DNA of 64,000 nucleotides from Oscheius onirici (Eukaryota; Nematoda; Chromadorea; Rhabditida; Rhabditidae). A model generated the notes under the pieces. That model was not told the DNA's origin. It ran no database searches and worked only from the letters and a program-made list of their open reading frames with translations. Numbering within the stretch: the first letter of the stretch is position 1; each line of letters begins with the position of its first letter. The position numbers were made by a program, and so were the translations under genes. The DNA lies in assembly GCA_932521025.1 (NCBI GenBank), contig OW051472.1, positions 3,472,001 to 3,536,000 on the forward strand, in the 5' to 3' direction. Shown piece after piece: positions 40,541-53,164 of the stretch.

Positions 40541-43310
40541 GATGTTTCCAGACATCATTCGTGCCAAAAACATCTTGTCAAGTTTAAGTTGACAAGACTT
40601 GACAACTCGCGCTTCAGACTTCCACTTCAGTTGGATACTCGTGTGTGCCGCTTCTACCTCGTCTGCTCGTCTGCTCTTCCATTACCACCTAGTCAATTCT
40701 TTTCGTCTACTCTACCAGGTCATGTTTCTCTTCAATTTCTACCCTTTTCGCATCTGACTTTCTTTGAACTCGCTGATAACTCTAACTCTTTTCCAAGTAC
40801 CTGGACCAGAGCATGGATTTTCCCGAGAATCCATGTTCTGACACTTTTGACTCTTGCTCGAGGGCCGATCGGGTTTCGGTAAGTCTCTCTTCGGACTGAC
40901 TAGCAAATTGGGTATAGGAGTCGAAAATGGTGTCGGGGTGCAAAGAATCGAGCGGAGAGACTCTGTAAGTTTGTTCCTCTACTTTTATTTGTTGTTTGTT
41001 GCGAAAACATTGCTATACTGCTTTTCAGGTTCACTGACGGCTCTCCCACTTGCCTCGTCGGATAGTAGACAATGACGGGTTCCCGATTATCGTTATGGTC
41101 ATCTACCGTCTTCTGATGCTTATTCCGACTATTCCCGGAATTCACTGTCTGCTCTCCTCAAGCTGTGCGAAAATGTCTGCTTTCCCGAACCCTGGCCCCG
41201 AGAGAATGGCATTGATTGATCAAAACACTGTTGAAAAACGAACGATTGAAAGCCTCCAGCATGTTGTGCAAAGGCGAATGTTCAGATGGATCACTGTCAA
41301 ATTGCCGTGGATCAGAATGCTCAGACGGATTGTCATTTTGCTCTAGACTAGCCTAGATGATACATCGGATGTTGGAATGGAAGATCTGGTGCGGGTTACC
41401 TCACGAAAAAGGAAGGATGCTCACTATCAGATGGATCAAGTTGGGTTGGAACAGCCTAGAGGATGCTCACAGCCCATGACCCTAACTTTTGTCTCGGAGA
41501 TTCGTTTGTCGTGCAAAACGGAAAGAAAGCTGCCGAGACATTGTCCTTCAAGAAAACACATAAGAGACGAATATGATGTCCACAATTAGATGACGATCCA
41601 CGCTAGTTTATTAGGTGCAAGCGGCTCACGATTATATGTTGACCATTGAAAGATAGGGGTCACGCCCGATTTTTCGTCGAATTTGACATGTCGAGACACG
41701 GCGAAACGGGTCAAGATTATCCGATTAGTCAAACAATAGACTAGGACGAAAATGAACCTTTTCCGTTCAAAAACAGTGACAGCCGAGTTTTTACTATCAA
41801 TAGTGCACTACTACGATAGTACAGCTATCGGATTTTAACTATGCAAGCAACTGCTTATTGTTACAGGGTGGGCCAAAATTATAGCAATCAGAAAAATGTT
41901 CGTGGAAGGCGGGAAAAAGGCCCAGATGTAAATTGAACATATAACAAATATTCTTTGATTGATTTCAACCCATTATCAACGTTAGACTTCCTTTGAATCA
42001 GTTTTGGTGGCGAGCCAGACCTCGAAACAGTTCGGATCAGTATTCACCGCTGCGCCCACAGTGGTAAAAAAATCCAGTTATGTTCAGGCTATTTCGACGA
42101 AAACTCTCCACTAAACTCTTATTTTCTATTATTTAAGGCTGTAACATGCATCTACTACACTCTAGCAACAGTAATTATCTGAAGTCTAGATTAAACAGTT
42201 AAAAATCGGTATTTTTTGTTTGAAATGCGAGCGCACCTCCCTAATATCGGTTCCTGCGTTGACATGTATCGGTGTTTCACAGCCATTTCAGTGGGAAATC
42301 ATACCTAACGCACTAAAATGTTATCTTGTTGTGATATATATCCCTTTTGGTGAGCACTAGACGATTCTAGATGTCGGGCGCCGAGTGACCAGTTTATCGC
42401 AACTAGACAGTAAACTGAAAATCGATTGATAGCTTGACAATTCAAAAAATACATAAGTTAGAGATGGTTTTCAGTAGAAAACAAGTTAAATAATCCGCCG
42501 AAATTATACACAGGACATCTGGAAGAACAAAAGCACCTGAAAGTTTGAGTTTGAGTAGTAAGCCCGCGGTTGCTATAATTTTGGCTCACCCTGTAGTTCC
42601 CTTGACTGGCTTGTAATGGTAGGTGAATACGGTAGTCTTTTGAATCAACGTCGTCCGATCGTGAGCATCCTTCAAGACTTTTCAGCACCGTATACTACAT
42701 CTGTAGACTTGTTTCCGTCAGTCCAGAATCGTTCCATTCACTGTAAAGGTCGGAGGTAAGGAGAACCGGAGCAGCAGAAAGCCATCCGACGAGGCAAATT
42801 GACAGATCCACCAGAGACCCTGGAAAGAACAGTGTAGCAGTCTTTCAACAAATCAAAAGTAGAGGAACAGATTTAGAAGGACTCTCCGCTCGATTCTTCG
42901 CAGCCGGACACCACTTTCGACTCCTATACCCAATTTGCTAGTCAATCCGAAGATAGACTTACCGAAACCCGATCGGCCCTCGAGCAAGAGTCAAAAGTGT
43001 CAGAACATGGATTCTCGGGAAAATCCATGCTCTGGTCCAGGTACTTGGAAAAGAGCTGAGAGTCAAATGCGAAAAAAAGCAGAAATTGAAGAGAAACATG
43101 ACCTGGTAGAGTAGACGAAAAGAATTGGCAAGGTGGAAATTGAAGAGCAGACGAGAAAACGAGGTAGCAGCAGCGTAAGTGAGCATCCAACTGAAGTGAA
43201 AGTCTGAAGCGCGACTTGCCAAGTCTTGTCAACTTATTCTTCACAAGGCGAAAAAAACTTGTAGTTTTGGCGCTAATGAAAACGAAGTTTTGAGGTGACC
43301 TTTGACGATT
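40541..43310. mobile_element. Long-inverted-arm (foldback-like) transposon, copy 1, with nested MITE
   Basis: The left arm (about 40541-41060) and the right arm (about 42880-43310) are reverse complements, nearly identical through blocks such as GTACCTGGACCAGAGCATGG and GCTCGAGGGCCGATCGGG. The outer ends share a short motif GCGCCAAAA/GTGCCAAAA. The interior (41060-42880) shows no transposase reading frame, so the element looks non-autonomous. It matches the second copy at 53.2-54.8 kb over the arms and the interior in inverted orientation, for example the blocks at 41640-41770 and 42600-42730. The transposase family driving it is unknown. Confidence 0.85.
41864..42593. mobile_element. Tc1/mariner-type MITE, 730 bp, TA target duplication
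   Basis: The ends are perfect-looking inverted repeats of about 24 bp: CAGGGTGGGCCAAAATTATA at the left, and the reverse complement of CAGGGTGAGCCAAAATTATA at the right. They are flanked by TA on both sides (41862-41863 and 42594-42595). No transposase ORF is present. The flanking sequence is continuous in the paralogous transposon at 53.8-53.9 kb, which has no insert, so both ends of this element are confirmed. Confidence 0.93.
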
Positions 43311-43383
43311 CTGGTAAAAGGAAGGTGGAAGGATCCATTCTGTATCTTTATTCAAATTGCCTTTAGTTAAGCTATAGTATATT

Positions 43384-45272
43384 TCAACTGAGTTTTTCCT
43401 TCTCTTTAAAAGCCATCTTGCAACAAGACCAGCAGTACCAGCTCCAAAGAGTGCGCACTATCAACAAAAAGCCAAGGGAAAGGGAGATGAAAAGAAGGTA
43501 GACGTCGAGATTGTAGAGTTGAATCAGACTGAGATTGGGCAGATTGAGATCGAGATTGTGCTTTAGAATGAGGTTGGTCCAATGACGAAGAATCTAGAGA
43601 ACTTTAAAGAAAGAGCAGATAGGCTTACTTCTTCGGGTGAGTTGATCCTGCTATTTCCAAGTGTCTGGTACTTTTTGGCAGCGTCGCTGAAACTGGAATC
43701 GGACAGAATTTGATGCAACTTCTTGTGAAGGTTTTTGGCAGACAGATCTCTTTTGGGAAGTTGAACACCGATTCCTCTGAAGAAGATTTTAGACAGAAAC
43801 AGCCAAAGCGAGACCTGTACTGTCCGAGCATTGAATTTCTCAGCTGATCAGTGGCTAGAGGGACAAAAACACATGGAGTGGCCGACTGGACTGCCTCTCC
43901 CAAACTGTTGTATCCGCCGTGGGTGATGAACACTCGAGTTTTGTTGAGAGCTGAATGTTTATGAAAAAATGAACTGATCGTACCCAAAAGATCGTTTTGA
44001 GGGAACCACTTGGTCCTGAGCACATTTTTCGACACCGCAATGTCGTCCTCAAACTTCCAGACGAACGAAATCTCTGGGTTCATTCTGAGAAGAATTTTGT
44101 CCTGACTTTCCGGCTCACCAACCTGAAGAGATCCAAAAAAGCCCGTTTCCAGGCCTCTGGCATATCGGCAGCTGTCACTACTGATCCAAAGCTCACAACT
44201 ACCAGAGTCTTTGCCTTTTCAGCAAAGGATCTGAATGGTTCAGTCAACTCTTTTGGATTCTTCGTTCCGAGACCACCAATATACTGAACTTTCTGAGTGA
44301 CGGGAATCTGATATTCTAGCATGGGATCCGAGTTGACAAAACTCAAAATGGCCTGAGATATTTGAAATAAAAACAGTTGAAGAGAGAACCTGTTGTCGGA
44401 GCTCGGACACGGAAATGAAGTCTTCTCCAAACTTCTTCCTCAAAAGTGTAGTTGTAGGTGTGTCCTTGGAAACCGTCTTTTGGAGAACAGAAAGCGACTT
44501 ACAATGATAGAGGCGCTGACCAAACCGTAGAAAAAGTCGCCAAAGGCAGTCTGGGCACGTTCGACCAAGCTCATGTGCATTGTTGTGTTTTGGATCAGAC
44601 CTAACTTTCTTTTTTTTCTATCCTAAAAGTACAAATATACCTGGGAGGAAAGAGTTAAAGTAAGGAAGAAGCAAGTCTCGCATATGAGGAGCATTTAGAG
44701 GCATTGGCATGGTCGTGACCCATTTCCTTACTCCCGCATGATGAGCTATTCTATAATTGGATTGTTGAAGGTAAAAAGAAAAGACTGACCCGTGGAGACA
44801 GAAATCGAGATGACCATGGAAGACGATATCAAACTGTTCGTCTTTGATCTGCTGGATGAACTGGTCGTTTGACAAAAGTCCGCTGCATCCCTCGATGACG
44901 AGATTCTTGACAGCATTGCTCAACGCTCTGTACTCGAAAAATGTCCACTCCTCAAAGTTTTCTCGGTGCTTCAGCCGACTGTAATCTTCGAATGCTGCAA
45001 GAGGAGCGGCCTTTACAAAAATGTCTTTGATTTTCGGATTGGATGACTTGACCGAATTCGCTGTGGGATTGTACTCGGGACGGACGACAACCACCTCGTG
45101 ACCGCCTTCTGCCAGCGCCTCGGCTATTCGAAGCGTAAACACCATCTAAAAGATACTGAATTTGAGAAGGAGTAGTCTAAACCTGACTATTGCTCAAAGC
45201 TACAGTGAAGACACCTATTTTGGCACATTCTGCTATTTGAACGAGCGCGAAGAGTAGATAATACAGCAACAT
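43384..45272 (-). CDS. UDP-glucuronosyltransferase (UGT), downstream member of a tandem pair
   Basis: The start at 45272 (MLLYYLLFALVQIAECAKIG) gives a signal peptide. The N-terminal domain contains GGHEVVVVRPEYNPTANSVK. The C-terminal UDP-sugar domain has VVSFGSVVTA and the UGT signature FITHGGYNSLGEAVQ at about 43900, then TPCVFVPLATDQLRN. A C-terminal membrane helix (LYNLDVYLLFISLSLGFLLI) and a dilysine-rich cytosolic tail KEKEKLS end at TGA 43386-43384. UGTs are ER type I proteins that add glucose or glucuronic acid to lipophilic compounds for export. About nine exons. The start is 118 bp from the stop of the upstream UGT on the same strand, so they may share one operon. No lesion was noted. 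Confidence 0.9.
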
Positions 45273-45390
45273 TAGGAGCGAAGAGTCTCTAGTTGTCCTT
45301 ATCAGAAAGGCGAAAAAAACAACAGAAGTGAGGTCACTTATCTTATGGGAGAGCACAAAACATAGAGAACAATTTGCATCAGAATCTAGT

Positions 45391-47356
45391 CTATTGAATC
45401 TTTTCCTTCTCCTTGTAGGCCATTTCACAACACGACCAATAGTACCATCGGAAAAGCGTCCGGAGAACGAAGAAGAATCCGAAAATGATGGAGAAGAACA
45501 GAAGATAGACGTCCAAGTTGTACAATTGAAAACTGTTCAACTGGGGAAGGGACATGTCCAGATCGTGAGCAAGAGAGAGATTCGTCCAGTGACGGAGAAT
45601 CTTATCGGGAGAGTTCAGACGACCTTTGGCTAGAGACTGATATTTTCTCACATTTTCCAAGTACCTGAACTTTTTTTTAAGATTAGTTCTGTGACGATTC
45701 ACTTGGGGTCAGTCATAATGAGATGGAGGTTGTTGTTCAGAGTCTGGAAGTCAAAGTCCTTCTTCGACATTTGCACACCGATTCCTCTAAACCACGGGAA
45801 CTGTCAAGTTCAGTATCTCACCTAAAATGTGCCAAAGCTGAGTTTCTGTACTGGTCGGCAATGAGAGGGACAAAAACACAAGGTGTTCCCGACTGGACAG
45901 CCTCTCCGAGACTGTTGTATCCGCCGTGAGTAATGAAGGCCATTGTCTTGTTCAAAGCTAGGAAATGTCTTCAATAGGATCTTGTTAATCTCACCAAGGA
46001 GGTCGTTTTGTGGAAGCCAGTTGTGTCTGACCACATTCTTCGGAACTTCGATTTCTTCCTCAAACTTCCAGAAGAAAGTAATCTCTGGATTCTGTCTAAA
46101 AACGAATTGAGAGTCTGTTCGGAAGGTTTTACCTAAAAAGTTCGAGAAGTGACTGCTTCCAGCTGTCTGGCATATCTTTGGCGACAGCTACTGAACCGAA
46201 ACTGACAAGAACAATCTTCTTGGCTTTTTCTGCAACTGACGCAAAAGGCTGAATCAATATTTTTCTTCAGTAAGGACTCTTACCTCCTTCAAAGCCTTTG
46301 TTGTCTGTGTCCCCAATCCTCCGATGAACTGAACTTTTTGGGTTAAAGGATAAGGATACTCCAGAAACGGATCATTGTTGACAAAAGACAGGATGGCCGT
46401 TTTTCTCAGTTCTGAAATGTGCGGAAAGTCTGCTCCAAACTTCTTTCGCATCATTTCCGTCGTAGGATTGTCCTCAACTTGGATCTTGAAACGAAAAACT
46501 GAGCTTACAATTTGAAGAGGACCAATGAGAGTGAATAACAAGTTTCCAGTAATGGTCTTCACTCGGTCCATGAAGCTCATGTCAGTTGTAGCATTGGCCA
46601 GGAGATCTTTGAAAGAAGTCTAGATTTTTTAGAACCAACTCACTGGGCATGTAACTGTCAAAGTAGGGAATGCCCAAGTCGCGAAGAATCAGACTGTGTG
46701 TTGGTCCGGGATACATCTGGATCCATTTATTGATGCTAACATGATGGGCTATTCTGGAAGAAAGACGTTTTGTGAACAAAAAGAATCTACTCACCCGTGT
46801 TGACAAAAGTCAATGTGGTGGTGGAAAGCCAGCTCGATGTTCTCTTTCCGTATGGCCTCGATGAACTCGTCGTTGGCCAGCATAGCTGAAGAGCTTTTTC
46901 AATTCGTAGGAAAACTTACCACTGCACGCATTTTGTACAAGACCCTTGTATGAATTCGAAAGATCCATATATTCGCTCCAACTTAAGCCCTCAAATATCT
47001 CCCGATGACTGATCTCTCCCCACTTTTTGAAGGCTTCAGCGGAGGCAGCTTTTGAGTGAATTTCTCGAATCTGAAGGATTTTTTTTTTTTTCAGAAGACC
47101 TGATAACCTTGGGGTTTTTGGGTTTCAGCGATGTCGACTGTGGATTATACTCTGGTCGAATGAGAACGACATCGTGACCGTCAGCTGCCAGAGATTCTGC
47201 CACCCGAATGTTGAAAATGATCTGAACTTTGTCGTTTTTGTAACTTTCAAAAATGCAAACCTGACTGTTGCTGAAAGCAGCTGTGAAGAGGCCAATCTTT
47301 GCAGCTTCTAACCCATGCTGAAGGATCAGAAGAACGAATAGAGTGCGACTGAACAT
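45391..47356 (-). CDS. UDP-glucuronosyltransferase (UGT), upstream member of a tandem pair
   Basis: The start at 47356 gives a signal peptide (MFSRTLFVLLILQHGLEAAK). The acceptor-side domain includes GHDVVLIRPEYNPQSTSLKP. The C-terminal domain has KVQFIGGLGT, KWFPQ-type WLPQNDLL and the signature AFITHGGYNSLGEAVQ at about 45910, followed by SGTPCVFVPLIADQYRN. It closes with a membrane helix and CEMAYKEKEKIQ, with TAG at 45393-45391. Exon order, block order and C-terminal tail match the neighbouring UGT, so the two arose by tandem duplication. The proteins differ at many residues, so the duplication is not recent. It may act on xenobiotics, but the substrate is unknown. Confidence 0.9.
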
Positions 47357-47764
47357 TGAGAGCGTGTACTGCCAAATCGCATTTCTTCCTTATCACTCGA
47401 TAGACCACGCAAAAAGCAGGATCGTGCATCGCTCACTGTTGTGACTTTGGGAAAGTATTGGTAAATTGCATCTTTAATCGGATGTGATGGGGAAAGAGTT
47501 TCATAACTAGGCAGACGTCTGAAAGAGTCAGACCAGAGCCCCTATTCCAAAAGCAGTCGTAGGGAGATCGAAACCTTATTGCCCTAGAGTGGGGTTTTGT
47601 ATAGAAAACCACCTTTTTCCACTCTGTGTTCTCCGGGCCAGATTACCCTTAGGCCGATCTTGTTTTAAAACCAATTCTTTTCTTATTTATAATAACTCAG
47701 CACGTGAATATATTTTCTTTTCCCAAGAAAACTAAATCAATAGCAAAAATGAGAAGCAAACAGG
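47357..47764. other. Intergenic; no gene seen
   Basis: About 400 bp upstream of the UGT pair. It likely holds the promoter of the UGT pair. No ORF of note. Confidence 0.4.
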
Positions 47765-48384
47765 TCAAAATTTCAAGGTCTTGGCTTTAAATGGAGTTTG
47801 CAGCAACTTTGCCGAAGATCTTGTGTACGCATCCGAAAGACATCTAGCTGACGAAAGAAGCTGCAGAAAGTTTCTACTCTGAACCTTACCTTCAACATTA
47901 AATAAATCAAAACGTACGTATAACTGATCGTCTTTAGGCAGAGTATACAGTAGTCCCTCCAATATCCTGTCCACCTCGAAATTCAATCCAGCCAACGACA
48001 ATTGGACTGTCCTTGTCTTTTGCGCTGAGGTCATAGCCTCAATTGAATCGAGGAAAGAAGCGGGAGGAAGATGGTTGTCCAACAGAAACAGCAGTCCCAT
48101 GTCCTTTACAACGTCTTCGGTTTCTTTGGAATTCCCACCTCAATAGTCGAATTGGTCGCCAGATTCACTAGTCGGTCAGCTGCGGTGGCGAATTGCCACA
48201 GCTTGTACGAGTTGGCCAGCAGATGGACATCGGCCACTTTTGGCTGCAAGAGACTCAAGGCAAGGGAGGCCGAGTCGGAAGAACATGAGCCGACGGCTGG
48301 ATGGACCCGAAAGTGGAGTCGGGAACAAACAAAAGGGATACCTGTGTCGGCGAGAAGAGCCAGAAGTACAAAAACGACCAGCAT
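47765..48384 (-). CDS. Probable secreted hypothetical protein, possibly frameshifted
   Basis: The first frame starts at 48384 with a signal peptide (MLVVFVLLALLADTGIPFVC) and runs to NSTIEVGIPK at about 48125, then ends in TAA. A second frame, one base off, continues ETEDVVKDMGLLFLLDNHLP to the stop at 47765-47767. Adding one base at the CCAAAG site joins them into one coherent protein of about 205 residues. No intron with proper ends bridges the two frames. A 42 bp stretch at about 47881-47922 could be an intron or be read through. No family was recognised. This is either a recent frameshift or a sequence error. Confidence 0.45.
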
Positions 48385-48786
48385 GGCGCCACAATGCTGT
48401 CCATCATTTGCATTCGCCGACTATCCTTCCTGACTCCATATCCTCTCTTTCGTAAAGTGAAATGCGGAAATGTAAACACGCGTGTGGCTTTTTTGTAGCC
48501 TTGCCGTTTGACAGTCTCTGTCTTGAATCCAGACTCACTTTCAGTGTTTGTTTGAATCTTTATCAACGTACTGTTTTCGACTGACTATCTCTTGTTCTCA
48601 CTTTGTTTAGACAGCTGTTTATTTCAGTTCTTCTCTCTCTCTCCCCGTTGTTCCCAGACATTCCCCGATTCGACAGGGCGTGACTGGCTCCAAAGAGCTG
48701 GCAAAACTGATAAGTCTCTGAAATTCCAGCGTCTGTTATCTGCTTGCCTCGCCTGACCTCACAACCTATCTTTCCCTCTTTTCGAA

Positions 48787-50294
48787 ATGTATTACATCCC
48801 TCCGCCTGACTATCGTGGATACGTTTCTACTAACCCTGATTCGTCGACCTTCGTGGCTCCGGAAAATCTAATCCCGCCTCCGGATTATGCCAGATATGAA
48901 CCGAATGTGAGCACTGTAGCGAACAGAAGGTTATCCAGTCTTTTTAGGTTGACTACGAGCTCCCTGTGAAAGTGGAACCTAAAGTCAGACCCAGATTGCC
49001 TAGTCTGAAAAAGAATCCCATAATTAAAGAGGTTTGAATCAGACTGAGAATTAAGCTTTTTAGAAGAATACTAATGTCCAGGATCGAGATGTTGAGGAAA
49101 GGATTATGTATCCAACAAAGTATACATCTAGCAATGTAAAATTTCCAATTTTCGGGTTGAAAAATGCTTTTTTCAGATTGCTCAGGAGAGTCAAAAGACC
49201 TTGACAATTCAAATTTCTCCTGCCGAGACTGTGAAGATGCCTCCGAGGGAGATTGAGCGAGAAAAGGAGACTAGAAAGAGCTTTGTACGTTCTGTTGACC
49301 GCTCTTTCAGAGAGCAATCCCGGAATCTTATCTGTTGACAGCGTTTTCTTTGTCCCGAGCTTCACGGTGGTATCTTTCTTTGCCTTCGAAGGGATCCTCC
49401 GTGCCAAAAAAAACAAAAGGTCGGAGGAAATGAGGCGGCGAAGATGCGCGGGTTGGGTCAAGGGGGGAGATTATGACTCCCCTTGACTGGAAATCATTTT
49501 GTCCACCTAGTAGCACTGATTCTTGTCATGAATATCGAAGGAGACATTTACTGACACATGTCAGTGTCTTTCCGCAAGATCAATTTCCCAGCATGTCCCC
49601 CAGAGAATGGCCTTTCGGAGCGACCAAATGCGACCCAATTACAAGGGCCTTAGTCCTCCCTGATGAGCCAAAGAGACACGAAATTGCAGTTTGATCAGCC
49701 CTATGCCGTGCATTCGTACCTGGAGGATAAGGACAAACTGAATACGGACAGTTTCCTAAACGAGTCGACCAGATCCCATATCCGGTCAATTGGAGTACCA
49801 GTTCTGCCTCCAATCGGTCGAAGAAGCTACTTTGATTCGCCCGGAGGTTTGACAGAGTAATTGGAGTAGATAGTGAAGTATTCAGGACAGTCCCCAGCAC
49901 AGAATAAGGCCTTCATCAGACATCTGGAGAATCATCGAAAATTTGATACGATGAAGAGTCTGAGGAGCTGTAAAGACTGTCCTCTTTGTCAGATGATGCT
50001 CGGTCAAGGAGGGTTTCAGGACGAGTAAGTCGAAAGAAGTTTGGAAGACGAAATTCTATTTTCAGAGTAGAGGATCGGAACCGTCGTCCAGATGTAAGGA
50101 ACATCTTCGAGTCAGAAGCAGAAGTTGACTGGACACTAACACGAAGATCTTTTACCGAAAGAGTCGAAGGCGAAATCAGTGTCGGCTTCAAGGAGAAAGT
50201 ACAGGTCATCCGGACAGAAAACACCTATGCCTTGTGTCGCAAAACGGACGGCACGATGGGCTGGCTTCCTCTCAGCGTCCTTCAAGCCATTTGA
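48787..50294 (+). CDS. SH3-domain protein with a disordered proline-rich N-terminus
   Basis: Exon 1 (48787-48906) reads MYYIPPPDYRGYVSTN and later LIPPPDYARYEPN, two PPPDY motifs that are typical WW-domain or SH3 ligands. Exons at 48948-49031, 49063-49136 and 49176-49284 add basic, low-complexity sequence. After a region whose splicing I could not settle (49285-49690), MSQRDTKLQFDQPYAVHSYL and KSLRSCKDCPLCQMMLGQGG (CxxC-type pair) follow. The C-terminus is an SH3 domain: FTERVEGEISVGFKEKVQVI, then GTMGWLPLSVLQAI. The stop is at 50292-50294 and AATAAA at 50378. This suggests a cytosolic adaptor protein. The identity of the family is unknown. Confidence 0.65.
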
Positions 50295-51213
50295 TGTACA
50301 TAAACAGTCGTATCTCTCTGGTCTCTCTCCTTCTGGACGCTCATCATGTAGCAATATTGACTTTTCTCTGTCCGGCCAATAAATTCCCTTATCGTTCAGT
50401 CAACACGTTCTTCTTTGCGTCTTTTGAATGTTTCTTTAAGCCAAGTCGAAACTCAGGGTCCCTTTCCCAGTAAGGTAATAACGGAGAATTCTAAAAAAGG
50501 AGGGAGAAAGGGGCGGAGTATCGGCCATTCGAATGGACCGCTTTCGCGGCAGTCCCGCCGACCCTACGCATCCAATTTTCCCGCGCTGCGCCCCGGTTTG
50601 AACTGCGGTCACTTGTCCTAAAACTTAGTAAATCTCTGCAAAACAACACTTTCTCTTACTGATTTACATTTTGTAACAAGCTTGTAGACTCTCCTCCTTA
50701 ATCTACTAAAGGCCGGATGTTAAATCAGTCCAAGACTCTCACAAATTGAGAATATCTTCCACGAATCAGTCTTCCATCGGATTTCCCAACCGTGACCTGC
50801 GCTCTCTTGCAAAGTCGTGAGTCTCAAGGTGGTCTGCTGCGCCGGTCGGCCGACCCTTTTTTCTGTCGCTCAATAGTTTTGTGGGTGACTCACAGCGGCG
50901 TGCAGATATCGGCCCCCGATCGCCCGCTCTTCCCCATTTTCCGCCGCCTCTACCGCTGTCCACCCCGCTATTCTGCTCCATCCAGTTGCTATTTTTTGTC
51001 TCCACCAATCGATAATCCTCTGCCGTCTAATTTGGATTATGCGTGGACCCTCCTTCTGTTTCGCAATACCATTCTCTGGCCCCTCATCATATTGACCCGC
51101 TGCTGAGCCCCAGTCCGCCCATCTGCGCCCTTTTTTGATTGTTCTCTCTCCCCTCTCCCCCTTTCGGACTACTCGAATTTCATCATCTGTTTGTCATTTC
51201 AGAGTCAGCCAAA
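50295..51213 (+). other. Intergenic; tubulin upstream region
   Basis: No exon seen. The stretch 50900-51200 is strongly pyrimidine-rich and ends in a trans-splice-like acceptor (TTGTCATTTCAG, ending 51202) 11 bases before the tubulin ATG. Confidence 0.45.
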
Positions 51214-52797
<1,584 letters not shown>

Positions 52798-53164
52798 TCT
52801 CTCGCTTATCTGTTATTGAATGTAATTTATCGTTTCTTTGAAACTAAGTGAATCTGAGCTTCCCTAGTCTGCTCCTTGAAAGACGTTTTTCGCCAAGACA
52901 ACAGTCAACAGTGTTTCACCGGATCGGTTACTAGCAGACGTTTCGGAACAGAAAAGACAAACCACTTTAGCTCTTTTCTGTCGTTTGTTTGCAGCTAAAA
53001 CCTAAAACTGAAAATGGTGAACAAAACTTGATGCGTTTGGAAGAAGTGGACGGATAAAAGACCCTGAAGCGACGATATTCCACTGAGCTGAGATGTCTTG
53101 TTGGGAGATCAAAATGGGAAAGAAGTGAAGCATTACTTCTACTTATTTATTACCAAGAGAAATT

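Noticed and set aside
40589-41346. ORFs within the foldback transposon arms
   Set aside because: The same sequence appears in the opposite arm and in copy 2 with frame-breaking changes. There are no transposase motifs, so they are chance ORFs in a repeat.
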